64,000 nt of DNA from Gleimia hominis. GTDB lineage: Bacteria; Actinomycetota; Actinomycetes; Actinomycetales; Actinomycetaceae. Every line of letters starts with the position of its first letter. Position 1 is the stretch's first letter. The notes under the pieces are model-generated. The model had not been told where the DNA came from. It saw only the letters and a list, made by a program, of their open reading frames with translations, and made no database searches. Made by a program: the position numbers and the translations under genes. Below are positions 15,238 to 24,529 of the stretch, piece by piece. The DNA lies in assembly GCF_002871945.2 (NCBI RefSeq), contig NZ_CP126963.1, positions 1,488,001 to 1,552,000 on the forward strand. Direction: 5' to 3'.

Positions 15238-16488
15238 GTGGCACACATCAGTGTGGTGACACCAGTTCGGCCGCCGACCCCGAAACTGGTCAACGTAGCA
15301 GCATACGCGAGGGTCTCAACCAACGGCACAGAGCAGTTAGCATCCCTATCGGCGCAGGTTTCGTATTATTCGCGCCTGATCCAGTCCACACCCGGATGGG
15401 CCTATGCAGGCGTGTTTATCGACGAGGGTATCACCGGCACGTCAACGAAATCCCGGCAAGGCCTGGCCGACTTGATGGACGCAGCCAGGGGCGGGGGTGT
15501 CGATATTGTGTTGTGTAAATCAATCTCACGCCTGGCCCGCAACACTGTCGACCTGCTCGCTACGGTCCGTGAGCTCAAAGACCTTGGCGTGGCCGTACGG
15601 TTCGAACGCGAACGTATCGACACCCTTAGCGCTGACGGGGAACTGCTGTTAACCTTGCTGGCCTCGTTCGCCCAAGAAGAATCACGCTCGCTATCCCAGA
15701 ACGTGAAATGGGCAATCCGCAACCGATACAAGAACGGTGGCACGAACTCCTTCGTTGTCTATGGCTACCACTGGGCAAACGGCCAGTTCACCATCATCGA
15801 CGAAGAAGCCAAGATCGTGCGCTTACTGTTTGCCAATTATCTCGATGGGATCAGCCCGGAAAAGACCGCTGGCATGCTCAACGCTGAAGGTAAACGCTCT
15901 CGGGGAGGGGGACGGTTCTACGGATCCGTGTTTCGTCGCATGCTCGAAAACGAGCGGTACAAGGGCTGCCAAATGCTACAGAAAATGTACCGCCCCACAA
16001 TCCAAGCACCCACACGCTCCTTCAACGACGGGGAGCTGCCGCGATACTGGGTCGAGCAAGCCCTCCCAGCGATCATTGATCAGGCGATGTTTGACACGGT
16101 GCAAGCAGAAATCGCGCACAGGCGTGAGGTGGGCCCGGCGGCGACCCCGTCAAAGAACACGGGCGTATTCACCGGGCGGATCTGCTGCGCGGCGTGCGGG
16201 AAGAACTATCAACGCAAAACCCGCACCTACAAGTCTGGAACCTCATACAAGTTCTGGCGCTGCTGGAGTGCCTGCACCGGGAACGGCAATCCCTGTAGGG
16301 GGCACAACCTGCGCGAAACGCTCCTCGAACAAGCCTGCGCAGACATGCTCGGCACCCAGGGTTTCGACCCTGTCCAGGTTGGCGAGCAGGTCGTGATGAT
16401 CGAGGCCTTCGAGCATCAGCTCACCTTCCACCTCGCGGATGGAACTATGACGCCGGTGGGCTTAACCAGTGAGGGGTGGTTGGCATGA
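15238..16488 (+). CDS. Large serine recombinase (first of a pair)
   Basis: 416 residues from the GTG at 15238, which has GAAAGGAG directly upstream; an earlier GTG at 15208 lacks a ribosome site. Resolvase domain at about 18-165: catalytic Ser27 in AAYARVST, then GVFIDEGITGTS and KSISRLARN. The recombinase domain follows (KTAGMLNAEG, RMLENERYKG) and a zinc ribbon with CCAACGKNY and CWSACTGNG. The protein then stops early, without the long coiled coil typical of phage integrases of this class. It overlaps the second recombinase (ATGA). The pair probably acts together in integration or excision. Confidence 0.87.
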   Translation: MAHISVVTPVRPPTPKLVNVAAYARVSTNGTEQLASLSAQVSYYSRLIQSTPGWAYAGVFIDEGITGTSTKSRQGLADLMDAARGGGVDIVLCKSISRLARNTVDLLATVRELKDLGVAVRFERERIDTLSADGELLLTLLASFAQEESRSLSQNVKWAIRNRYKNGGTNSFVVYGYHWANGQFTIIDEEAKIVRLLFANYLDGISPEKTAGMLNAEGKRSRGGGRFYGSVFRRMLENERYKGCQMLQKMYRPTIQAPTRSFNDGELPRYWVEQALPAIIDQAMFDTVQAEIAHRREVGPAATPSKNTGVFTGRICCAACGKNYQRKTRTYKSGTSYKFWRCWSACTGNGNPCRGHNLRETLLEQACADMLGTQGFDPVQVGEQVVMIEAFEHQLTFHLADGTMTPVGLTSEGWLA

Positions 16489-18062
16489 GTCGCACGGTCA
16501 CTGCGATACCCGCAACAAAGAAGGTTCGATCTGCCGCAGCCTCATCTGGGGTACCGGCGCGCAGAAGGGTCGCCGCCTACGCGCGAGTCTCTACCGAGAT
16601 GGAAGAACAAACCTCATCATATGAGGCGCAAATCGACTACTACACCACCTACATTCGCTCCCGTAATGATTGGCAGTTCGCGGGCATGTACTGCGACGAA
16701 GGTATCTCTGGCACCTCTATGAAGCGCCGTGAGGGATTCCAAACCATGATCGATGACGCCCTGGCAGGCAAAATCGATCTGATCCTCACCAAAAGCGTCT
16801 CCCGGTTCGCACGCAACACCGTCGACTCGCTCACTACCGTGCGCAAGCTCAAAGACGCAGGCGTCGAGGTTTATTTTGAGAAGGAAAATATTTACACCTT
16901 CGACGCCAAAGGCGAGCTATTGATCACGATCATGAGCTCACTGGCGCAAGAAGAATCCCGCTCCATCTCCGAGAACGTCACCTGGGGACATAGGAAACGT
17001 TTTGCCGATGGAAAAATCATGGTGCCCTACAAATCCCTACTCGGATACAAGAAAGGAGCGGACGGTAACCTCGTCATTGCCGAAACCCAGGCACCGACTG
17101 TCCGGTTGATCTACCAGCTTTTCCTTGACGGGATGGCGATCAGTGAGATTAAAACCGAGCTCGCGCAGCGTAAGATTCTCACCCCGCGTGGGAAAGAAGT
17201 GTGGTCAACGTCGACAGTGCGCTCGATCTTGTCGAATGAAAAATATAAGGGCGATGCCCTTCTCCAAAAGACGTTTACCACCGATTTTCTTACTAAGAAG
17301 ATGAAGGTCAACGAGGGTGAAGTGCCCCAATACTACGTATCAGGTAATCACGAGCCGATTATTGCTCCGCGTATCTGGGATCAGGTGCAATACGAGCTCG
17401 CCACCAGGCATGGCAACATATCCTCAGCGAAGGTCGGCTTGTTCTCCACCAGGCTCAAGTGTGCGCAGTGTGGGTCGTGGTATGGGCGTAAGACGTGGGC
17501 GTCGAACACGAAATATAAGTACACAGTCTGGCAATGCAACCATAAATACGCAGGCGAACACCCTTGCAGCAGCGCGACGGTGAAAGACGAGCAGATCAAG
17601 GATTCTTTCGTCCAAGCGCTCAATCAACTGATCGCCCGCCAGCCACGGCAAAGCCAGCTACTGCAAATCTTTGACTCCATGTTTGATACGAGCCGTTTGG
17701 AAGAACAAGCCGCCGCTTGCCAAACAAAAATCGTGGAACTCACTGAGCAGATCGAAGCACTGATAGCCGAAAATCAGCAACGCGCGCTCGACCAGGACGC
17801 CTACCAAAACAAGTACACAGAGCTCGATACTGCCTGCCGTAAGACACTCGCATGCAAAGCGAGCCTAGAGGCAGATATTGCAGCGAACACTGCCAAGCAT
17901 GCCGCCGTCACCACAGCCCTAGGCGATCTGGCGGGCGAACCTGTGAGCGAGTTCCGCCCCGCGCAGTGGAGCGCACTGATCGACCACGCCATCGTAGACG
18001 AGGATACGATCCGGTTCGTATTCCGAGTTGGTGAACAGGTGAGGATTGCCCTGAAAGGGTGA
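16485..18062 (+). CDS. Large serine recombinase (second of a pair)
   Basis: 525 residues. Full-length architecture: resolvase domain with Ser36 in AAYARVSTEM, GMYCDEGISGTS and KSVSRFARNTVDSL; recombinase domain (about 180-290, SNEKYKGDALLQKTF); zinc ribbon LKCAQCGSWYGRK with WQCNHKY; and a coiled coil at about 400-470 (KIVELTEQIEALIAENQQRA). The coiled coil governs synapsis and directionality in this family. This is the last gene of the element: the next gene is an unrelated iron-regulated transporter, so the right attachment site should lie between 18063 and about 18147 unless host genes were co-transferred. Confidence 0.9.
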   Translation: MSRTVTAIPATKKVRSAAASSGVPARRRVAAYARVSTEMEEQTSSYEAQIDYYTTYIRSRNDWQFAGMYCDEGISGTSMKRREGFQTMIDDALAGKIDLILTKSVSRFARNTVDSLTTVRKLKDAGVEVYFEKENIYTFDAKGELLITIMSSLAQEESRSISENVTWGHRKRFADGKIMVPYKSLLGYKKGADGNLVIAETQAPTVRLIYQLFLDGMAISEIKTELAQRKILTPRGKEVWSTSTVRSILSNEKYKGDALLQKTFTTDFLTKKMKVNEGEVPQYYVSGNHEPIIAPRIWDQVQYELATRHGNISSAKVGLFSTRLKCAQCGSWYGRKTWASNTKYKYTVWQCNHKYAGEHPCSSATVKDEQIKDSFVQALNQLIARQPRQSQLLQIFDSMFDTSRLEEQAAACQTKIVELTEQIEALIAENQQRALDQDAYQNKYTELDTACRKTLACKASLEADIAANTAKHAAVTTALGDLAGEPVSEFRPAQWSALIDHAIVDEDTIRFVFRVGEQVRIALKG

Positions 18063-18108
18063 TGCTCGTATCGGTTGACGTGCACGGTTAGACACACCTC
18101 CCAGAAAT

Positions 18109-18139
18109 TAGGTAAGGTTATCCTTATCTAATAAGGATG
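18109..18139 (+). promoter_or_regulatory. DtxR/IdeR-type iron box and overlapping palindrome
   Basis: TTAGGTAAGGTTATCCTTA at 18109-18127 matches the 19-base DtxR/IdeR consensus at 15 positions by my count. A second perfect palindrome, ATCCTTAT-CTA-ATAAGGAT (18121-18139), overlaps it and runs into the AAGGATGG ribosome site. Binding of iron-loaded repressor here would shut off the ABC/ECF operon when iron is plentiful. Confidence 0.75.
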
Positions 18140-18147
18140 GTGTTTGC

Positions 18148-19935
18148 GTGAACGATAGTGTAATGGATCAGGTTGTTGAAGGCGAGTATGGGTCGGCGAA
18201 GGAAAAATCTGTCGCTGGCCAGAACGCGATCCGTCAGCTATCGCAGCCGGTGAAAGGCAAACTGTTCGTCGCGCAGGTCTTAGCGTTCGCCTCCGGGGTG
18301 TTGGCCATTGCCCCGTATGTGGCTCTGGTGGAGCTTGGCAGAGAACTTATGCAAGACCAGGTGGACCCGGCGCGAGTGAACTGGATCGTCATACTCCTCG
18401 TCAGCGCATACATGACCCGGTTGACCTTATATTTTGTTGCATTGGGCGTGACGCATTTTATTGACCTGTCGTTGCGTAATCAAATGCGCCGCCAGATTGC
18501 CGCCCGCATGTCGACTGCTCCGCTGTCGTGGTTTACCCGCGAGGGTGAGGGGAAGATCCGCAAGACCATTCAGGATGATACGGCCACGGTGCACACAGTG
18601 ATTGCGCACGGGCCGATTGAGAAACTGAACGCGATCGTATCCCCGCTCGCCTTGTTGGCCTATGCGTTCGTGGTGGATTGGCGGCTCGCTCTGCTGTCGA
18701 TTGCGACGATTCCGATTTATGTGGGCATGTATGGCATGTCGATGCGTGGGATGAATGAGAAGACCGCACAAATGGATACCAAGCTCGCTCAGGTTTCGGC
18801 AACGATGGCCGAGTTCGTTGCCGGTATCTCAGTGGTGAAAGCGTTCGGCAAGGTCGGCCAAGCACATAAAGCCTATTTAGATGCAGCTAACGAGTTTTCT
18901 AAGTTCTACCGGGCATGGTGCATGCCGCTGGTGTCGATGTCGGTCGCCTCATTTTCGTGGGTGTCGATCCCGGTGTTGTTGATCGTGAACCTTGGCGGTG
19001 GCGCGTTGATGATGAACGCCGGTTGGGTGAGCATCTACGAGGTGATAACGACCACGTTGATCGCCTTGGTGTTGCCGGGAGCGTTGATGGCAGTCGCAAC
19101 CATCGCCTGGTCGTACCAGCTCGCAGGGTCTGCGGCAGTACGGCTGGTGAACGTCATGGAGCTACCGGCATTGCCTCAGCCAGATATGCCGCAGACGCCA
19201 AAGGGTCATGATATCGAGATTCGGGGTGTGTCGTATGCCTATGACGAGACCCAAGCGTTAGACGAAGTGAGCCTGAGCATTCCGGCAGGCACGGTGACCG
19301 CGCTGGTTGGGCCTTCGGGCGCGGGAAAGTCGACGTTGGCGAGTTTGATTGCCCGCTTCGATGATCCAGATGCTGGCACGATCACTATTGGCGGGGTTGA
19401 TCTAAAGAGCATTTCCCAGGATGTGTTGTATTCGACGGTCGCATTTGTCCTGCAAGATGCACAGCTTATTCGCGACACCATTCGAAACAACATCGCTCTT
19501 GGCGCGCCAGACGCAACCTTGGATCAGGTGCGGCAGGCGGCGCGGGCGGCGCAGATCGATGAGTTCATCATGAGCCTGCCAGATGGTTACGACACTGTGT
19601 TGGGTGAGGATACCCACGTTTCGGGCGGGCAGGCAGCCCGTATCGCGATCGCCCGGGCGCTCATGGTTGATGCCCCAGTGTTGGTGTTGGACGAGGCGAC
19701 GGCGATGGCGGACCCGGAATCGGAATCGAAAATCCAACAAGCTCTCTCGACTCTTGCCAAAGGCAGAACCGTGATTGTGATCGCCCACCGACTGGCCTCG
19801 ATCAGAGGGGCAGACCAAATCGTCGTCATGGAACGCGGGCGCATTGCTGTGGTCGGTAAACACGACGAGCTGGTGGGTAATGCGCACTATCAGGCACTTC
19901 TTGCCCAAGGTGCATGCGAGGAGATGACACGATGA
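18148..19935 (+). CDS. ABC half-transporter, exporter fold (metallophore-type), subunit 1
   Basis: 595 residues, GTG start with AAGGATGG 8 bases upstream. An N-terminal six-helix membrane domain (about 35-320) is fused to an ATPase. The ATPase has Walker A GPSGAGKST (about 388), signature VSGGQ (about 490), Walker B VLVLDEATA (about 513) and the switch His in AHRL. Together with the overlapping next gene it should form a heterodimer. The pair resembles IrtAB/YbtPQ-type proteins, exporter-fold transporters that import siderophore-iron; the iron box upstream and the ECF genes downstream favour that over drug export. The substrate is not shown by sequence. Confidence 0.85.
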   Translation: MNDSVMDQVVEGEYGSAKEKSVAGQNAIRQLSQPVKGKLFVAQVLAFASGVLAIAPYVALVELGRELMQDQVDPARVNWIVILLVSAYMTRLTLYFVALGVTHFIDLSLRNQMRRQIAARMSTAPLSWFTREGEGKIRKTIQDDTATVHTVIAHGPIEKLNAIVSPLALLAYAFVVDWRLALLSIATIPIYVGMYGMSMRGMNEKTAQMDTKLAQVSATMAEFVAGISVVKAFGKVGQAHKAYLDAANEFSKFYRAWCMPLVSMSVASFSWVSIPVLLIVNLGGGALMMNAGWVSIYEVITTTLIALVLPGALMAVATIAWSYQLAGSAAVRLVNVMELPALPQPDMPQTPKGHDIEIRGVSYAYDETQALDEVSLSIPAGTVTALVGPSGAGKSTLASLIARFDDPDAGTITIGGVDLKSISQDVLYSTVAFVLQDAQLIRDTIRNNIALGAPDATLDQVRQAARAAQIDEFIMSLPDGYDTVLGEDTHVSGGQAARIAIARALMVDAPVLVLDEATAMADPESESKIQQALSTLAKGRTVIVIAHRLASIRGADQIVVMERGRIAVVGKHDELVGNAHYQALLAQGACEEMTR

Positions 19936-21680
19936 ATCAACTATTGCTGCCACGCTTTAAGCGTTTGATGGAACCCGCCTCGTGGCGAGACCTCTCGGTC
20001 GGTCAAGCGTGGGGTGCGGTCTCAGGACTGTGTCACGGCTTTGCCCTGCTGACTCTGCTTCCCGCAGCAAGTGCCCTAGCGACCGGAATGCCGGTGTGGG
20101 GGTTATCGTTTTGGGGATGGCTCATCGCCTTGGCGGTAATCGCGGTGCTGGGCGTGGGCACGGAGTTTTATGGCATGCGCACCGGCTATATCGGGGCCCT
20201 CGGGTTCATTCACGACGTACACCAAGCGGTCGGCAACAAGGTAGCCCGCCTACCGTTGGGAGTGTTCGATTCGGGTAGTTCTGGACGGCTGTCGCGCATG
20301 GTCACCCAGGAAATGATGAACTTGGGTGAGTCGGCGGCACATTTCATTTTTTCCCTCGTCCAAAAACTCTCAGCCGTGCTGGTGATCACTGTGGGCACGT
20401 GGTTCTGGGATTGGCGGCTGGGACTGACCTTGACGATCGCCTTCCCGATCATGCTCGCCTTCCTTCATATCTCCCGTGTGCTTCTCGATAAGGGCAAGCA
20501 GGTTTCCGAACCAGCAGAATCGGAGCTGGCGGCTCGCATGGTCGAATTCGCCACCTGCCAAGGCGCGCTGCGCTCCTGCCATGTCGCCGATGACTACCCG
20601 GCCCTTGATCGGGCATTCAAACAGGCTGACCGCAAAAGCCGCAAAGCATTGTGGATCGAAACATTAGCGAACCTGATAAACGGAGTGTTCGTCCAAGCCC
20701 TTGTCGTGGTAATGATTTGGCTGACCGCCCAACTCGCCCTCGGCGGGCAGATGAATGCGTTGAACGCTGTGGTCACCATCGGCATGTGCCTGCGGTTCAC
20801 CACCATGCTCCAAGACATCGGTGGCTGCATGACCGGGCTGGAAGAACGCCGCCAGCAGATGAATCACGTCGACAAGGTCATGGACGCTCCCGAACTGTCC
20901 GAACCCGATGTCTCCACCCCGGTGAGCGCTCCTGGTGATGTTCGTTTCGAGGACGTCGCCTTCGGCTACGATCCGGACACCCCGGTTCTCCGTGATATTT
21001 CCTTCCATGTCCCGCAAGGCGGCATGTGTGCCCTGGTTGGCCCTTCCGGCTGCGGAAAAACCACAATCGCGAGGTTGGTTGCACGTTTCTGGGATGTGCA
21101 GTCCGGCAGCGTATACGTTGGCGGGGTTGATGTGCGCGAGCAGACCACCGAAGATTTGATGCGCCAGGTGTCTCTCGTTTTCCAAGACGTCTATTTATTC
21201 AATGACACGCTCGAGGCCAACATTCGCCTTGGCAACCCAGAAGCTACCGATGAAGAAATCAGGTGGGCGGCTGACCTGTCGGGCGTGACGGAAATCGTCA
21301 ACCGGCTCCCAGACGGCTGGAATTCATTGGCGGGTGCTGGCGGGCGCGCACTGTCAGGTGGGGAACGCCAACGCGTCTCTATCGCCCGCGCCTTGGTGAA
21401 GAAGGCCCCGATCGCGCTGTTCGATGAGGCCACCAGCGCGTTGGATGCGGAAAATGAAGCCAACATTGTTGCGGCGATGAACGAGCTACGCAGGCACTCC
21501 ACACTGATCGTGATCGCCCACAAACTTGAAACCATTCGCCAAGCTGACCAAATCATTGTGCTCTCCCACGGTGGGCGTATCGCCCAGCGCGGGTGCCACG
21601 ACGAGCTGGTCAACCAGCCAGGTCAATACCGCGATTTCTGGCAAGAGCGCATCAACGCCGCCGGATGGCAACTCGTCTAA
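19932..21680 (+). CDS. ABC half-transporter, exporter fold (metallophore-type), subunit 2
   Basis: 582 residues from the ATG at 19932 in an ATGA overlap with subunit 1, with GAGGAG upstream. Membrane domain in the first 315 residues, then an ATPase with Walker A GPSGCGKTT (about 370), signature LSGGERQRV (about 474) and Walker B IALFDEATSALD (about 494). Its signature is canonical, whereas subunit 1 has VSGGQAARI, so the two ATP sites may be unequal, as in many heterodimers. Translational coupling implies equal production of the partners. Confidence 0.85.
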   Translation: MNQLLLPRFKRLMEPASWRDLSVGQAWGAVSGLCHGFALLTLLPAASALATGMPVWGLSFWGWLIALAVIAVLGVGTEFYGMRTGYIGALGFIHDVHQAVGNKVARLPLGVFDSGSSGRLSRMVTQEMMNLGESAAHFIFSLVQKLSAVLVITVGTWFWDWRLGLTLTIAFPIMLAFLHISRVLLDKGKQVSEPAESELAARMVEFATCQGALRSCHVADDYPALDRAFKQADRKSRKALWIETLANLINGVFVQALVVVMIWLTAQLALGGQMNALNAVVTIGMCLRFTTMLQDIGGCMTGLEERRQQMNHVDKVMDAPELSEPDVSTPVSAPGDVRFEDVAFGYDPDTPVLRDISFHVPQGGMCALVGPSGCGKTTIARLVARFWDVQSGSVYVGGVDVREQTTEDLMRQVSLVFQDVYLFNDTLEANIRLGNPEATDEEIRWAADLSGVTEIVNRLPDGWNSLAGAGGRALSGGERQRVSIARALVKKAPIALFDEATSALDAENEANIVAAMNELRRHSTLIVIAHKLETIRQADQIIVLSHGGRIAQRGCHDELVNQPGQYRDFWQERINAAGWQLV

Positions 21681-21716
21681 AACACAGCACTGTTCACAAT
21701 CATGAAAGGAATAACT

Positions 21717-22313
21717 ATGTCCACACCCACGTCCTCGCGCCTAAACACGCGCGACTTCATCAATATCGGCGTCTTCACCGCTTTGATGTTTGTCATCGTG
21801 TTTGCATTCGGAATGCTCGGGTTCATTCCGGCTGCCATGTATGCCGGTTTCCTGCTTTCTATCCTCGTTAACGGCATCGTCTTTGCGCTGTTTACTGCCC
21901 GCACTCCGAAGATGGGGGCATTGACCATCATGCTGATCCTCATCGAAGTCCTCTTCTTCGTAACGGGTCATTGGGTGGGAGGAATTGCGATCGCCGCTGT
22001 GTTCGGCCTGCTCGCTGACTTGGTGATCACCAAGGGGCCGAAGAGCGTGAAAGTTCGTGTCCCGCTGGCATATGCACTGTTTATCCTGCCGATCTATGTT
22101 TCCCCGTGGATGCCGCTATTTATGAACCAAGACGCATATATGTCGCAGATCGCCGAACAAATGGGTGCCGAGTATGCCGCGAAGATGGCGCAGGTTGTCA
22201 CGATTCCGATTCTGTTGGGCTTCTTCGTCGTGATGCTCATCGTTGGCTGGCTTGCTGGTCTGTTGGGAACCCGGGTGGCGCGCAAACACTTTGAACGGGC
22301 CGGTCTTGTCTAA
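21717..22313 (+). CDS. ECF transporter S component, MptD/Trep_Strep-like
   Basis: 198 residues from the ATG at 21717 (AAAGGA upstream). About six hydrophobic helices with the family pattern RDFINIGVFTALMFVIVF at the N-terminus and GLLADLVI in the middle. This is the substrate-binding membrane subunit of a group II-like ECF importer. Family members have unassigned substrates, and some lie near iron or haem uptake genes. Here the S, T and A genes are adjacent, so this is a dedicated module. The iron box upstream suggests a metal-related ligand. Confidence 0.8.
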   Translation: MSTPTSSRLNTRDFINIGVFTALMFVIVFAFGMLGFIPAAMYAGFLLSILVNGIVFALFTARTPKMGALTIMLILIEVLFFVTGHWVGGIAIAAVFGLLADLVITKGPKSVKVRVPLAYALFILPIYVSPWMPLFMNQDAYMSQIAEQMGAEYAAKMAQVVTIPILLGFFVVMLIVGWLAGLLGTRVARKHFERAGLV

Positions 22314-22992
22314 ACTTCCCGACCCGCGCACGATTATCGTAGCGCTCGTCATCGTCTCCACCACGATCTACAGTGCCTACTCGCCGTGGTTCGTGTGTGC
22401 TCTGGGCGGATTCGCCGCCGTGATGCTGGCGAGCGCTACGATCAACCCCAACACGCTCGTGCGCCCGAGCTGGGTGGCCGTCTACCTGGCCACGTTTGCG
22501 GCTCTCGGCACACTCGTCTTCGTGATACCACTGGTGTGGAAGTCAACGGCCAGCGCGTTCCTCGTGCTGTTTTTGCAGTGGATGTGGCGATTCAGTGTCA
22601 GCGCAGGAATGGGAGCCTACGCGATCGGTGTGATCCGACCTGCCACCTTGCAAAAAGCACTCGCCAGCTCACGGATCCCGACTTGTTTCACGATCCCGAT
22701 CTCAGTCGCGTTACGTGTGCTGCCCGTGATCGGCCACGAGGTTAAAGCGATCTCAGATGCCATGAAACTACGCGGCATGTCCGCGCTTTCCCTGCGTGCG
22801 GCGCAATACTTCACAATCCCGCTGCTATCGACCGTGGTACGCAGCGGAGACGAACTGGCATCTGCTGCCCTTGTACGCGGACTGGGCGGAACCGCAAAGC
22901 CCACCTCAGTCACGGTCGTGAAATTCCGTGTGATCGACGCGGTCATTCTGCTCATCGTTATCAGCTTCGCGATATGGAGAATCGTCCTATGA
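22306..22992 (+). CDS. ECF transporter T component (EcfT-like)
   Basis: 228 residues if translation begins at TTG 22306, which overlaps the S gene's end; another TTG at 22291 is possible and no ribosome site decides it. Several membrane helices with the EcfT coupling segment around KAISDAMKLRGMSALSLRAA, containing the Ala-Arg-Gly-type coupling helix (A-M-K-L-R-G-M) that docks into the ATPases, and a second SAALVRGLGGTAK motif. It transmits ATP hydrolysis to the S subunit. Overlaps the A gene (ATGA). Confidence 0.8.
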   Translation: MSKLPDPRTIIVALVIVSTTIYSAYSPWFVCALGGFAAVMLASATINPNTLVRPSWVAVYLATFAALGTLVFVIPLVWKSTASAFLVLFLQWMWRFSVSAGMGAYAIGVIRPATLQKALASSRIPTCFTIPISVALRVLPVIGHEVKAISDAMKLRGMSALSLRAAQYFTIPLLSTVVRSGDELASAALVRGLGGTAKPTSVTVVKFRVIDAVILLIVISFAIWRIVL

Positions 22993-24380
22993 CAATAGCC
23001 CAAGCAACTGGGGTCACCTTCACCTATCGAGGAGCAGACCACCCCTCAATCAATGGCGCCAACCTCACTATTTCGCAGGGAACTGTCACCTTGCTGTGTG
23101 GCGCGTCAGGGTCAGGAAAAACCACCGCACTACGGCTATTTAACGGGCTCATCCCGCACTTCCACGACGGCGACCTTACCGGAAGCGTCACAGTCGACGA
23201 CATTGACGTGGCACGAGTAGATCTATCAGAGCTTGCCCACCACTGTTCGACAGTGTTTCAAAACCCGCGCACCCAGTTCTACACCACCCACGTGCGCCAA
23301 GAACTCGCCTTCGGCCCAGAAAATCTCGGCCGCGACCCGCAGGAGATCTGTGCCCGCATTGACGAGGTTGCAGCCGAGTTAGGTATCGCCGACCTGTTGG
23401 AATCCCGCGTCACACAACTGTCGGGTGGGCAGATGCAACGCGTGGCCTGCGCCGTCGCCATGTGCAACAACACGTCGCTGATCGTGTTCGACGAACCGAC
23501 CGCGAACTTGTCCGCTGACGTTATCGACCAACTCGCCACACTCATCGCCATGCTCAAAACCGATGGACACACCATCATCATTGCTGAACACCGGCTAAGT
23601 TTCCTTTCCGAGATTGCTGACCGTGTCTACTGCTTCGACAAAGGCAACATCGCCCTCACCGCAACCGGCGAGGAGTTTTATGCCATGCCAGATGAGGAGC
23701 GTAAACAGCTTGGGCTGCGATCCCTAGTGACTGTGCCTATGCCACAACTTCCGGAACCGGCAGGAGATGGGCTTGAGATTGACAACCTCACCTTCGCCTA
23801 CCGCCACGGAAACCCGGTTCTCAACATCGGCCATCTGCTCTTCCCGGCAGGGAAAATCACCGCACTGTTAGGCCCGTGCGGGTCAGGAAAATCAACACTG
23901 GCACGCATCATCTGCGGACTCGAAAAAGCCAAAGGTGCATCCATCACACTCAATGGGCAAAAATTCGCCAGCCGGGACGCATACCTTGTCATGCAAGACC
24001 CCACCCGGCAGCTATTCTCAGACACAGTCATTGACGAAGTTACGCTCGGGGCAACCAGAGTCGAAAAACAACACATCGACGCCCACGCGATCCTTAAAGA
24101 ACTCGACCTCACCGACCACGAGTCCGATCATCCGCAAGCGCTGTCTGGTGGGCAACGTCAACGTCTGGTTATTGCTACAGCGCTTGCCGCGAACAAGAAG
24201 GTCTACATCTTCGACGAGCCGACATCAGGTGTTGGCTACAAGCACCTTGTCGCGATTTCCCGAGTAATGCGTAAACTCGCTGACACTGGTGCCGTCGTCA
24301 TCGTCATCACCCACGATGCTGAACTCGTTACCGAGGTCGCCGACCACGCTATCCACCTCGACCAAATCAACGCCTGCTAA
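22989..24380 (+). CDS. ECF transporter A component, two fused ATPases
   Basis: 463 residues with two complete ABC domains. The first has Walker A GASGSGKTT (about 38), signature LSGGQMQR (about 143) and Walker B LIVFDEPTANLS. The second has GPCGSGKST (about 295), LSGGQRQR (about 384) and VYIFDEPTSGVG. In most ECF systems two separate ATPases are used; a fusion fixes the stoichiometry. Start at the ATGA overlap with the T gene. It completes an operon of five coupled genes from 18148 to 24380. Confidence 0.87.
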   Translation: MTIAQATGVTFTYRGADHPSINGANLTISQGTVTLLCGASGSGKTTALRLFNGLIPHFHDGDLTGSVTVDDIDVARVDLSELAHHCSTVFQNPRTQFYTTHVRQELAFGPENLGRDPQEICARIDEVAAELGIADLLESRVTQLSGGQMQRVACAVAMCNNTSLIVFDEPTANLSADVIDQLATLIAMLKTDGHTIIIAEHRLSFLSEIADRVYCFDKGNIALTATGEEFYAMPDEERKQLGLRSLVTVPMPQLPEPAGDGLEIDNLTFAYRHGNPVLNIGHLLFPAGKITALLGPCGSGKSTLARIICGLEKAKGASITLNGQKFASRDAYLVMQDPTRQLFSDTVIDEVTLGATRVEKQHIDAHAILKELDLTDHESDHPQALSGGQRQRLVIATALAANKKVYIFDEPTSGVGYKHLVAISRVMRKLADTGAVVIVITHDAELVTEVADHAIHLDQINAC

Positions 24381-24529
24381 CGCAAACGCTCGCTCGGTCG
24401 AAAGAGAGGAAAGCATTTCCGCAGGTCAGGGCAAACGCGCTATACACTCGCTAACGCAAGCGATTTTCTTGACCCCCTTGGGGCGTACTCGCTAACGCAA
24501 AAGGGTACTTATCATTTTCGACGTCATAG
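24381..24529. other. Intergenic stretch with short direct repeats
   Basis: No gene is seen. CACTCGCTAACGCAA-type segments occur at about 24446 and 24487 (the core CTCGCTAACGCAA is exact), and a short CCCC-CTT-GGGG hairpin lies between them. It may hold the end of the ECF transcript, but no clear T-run follows. Confidence 0.4.
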
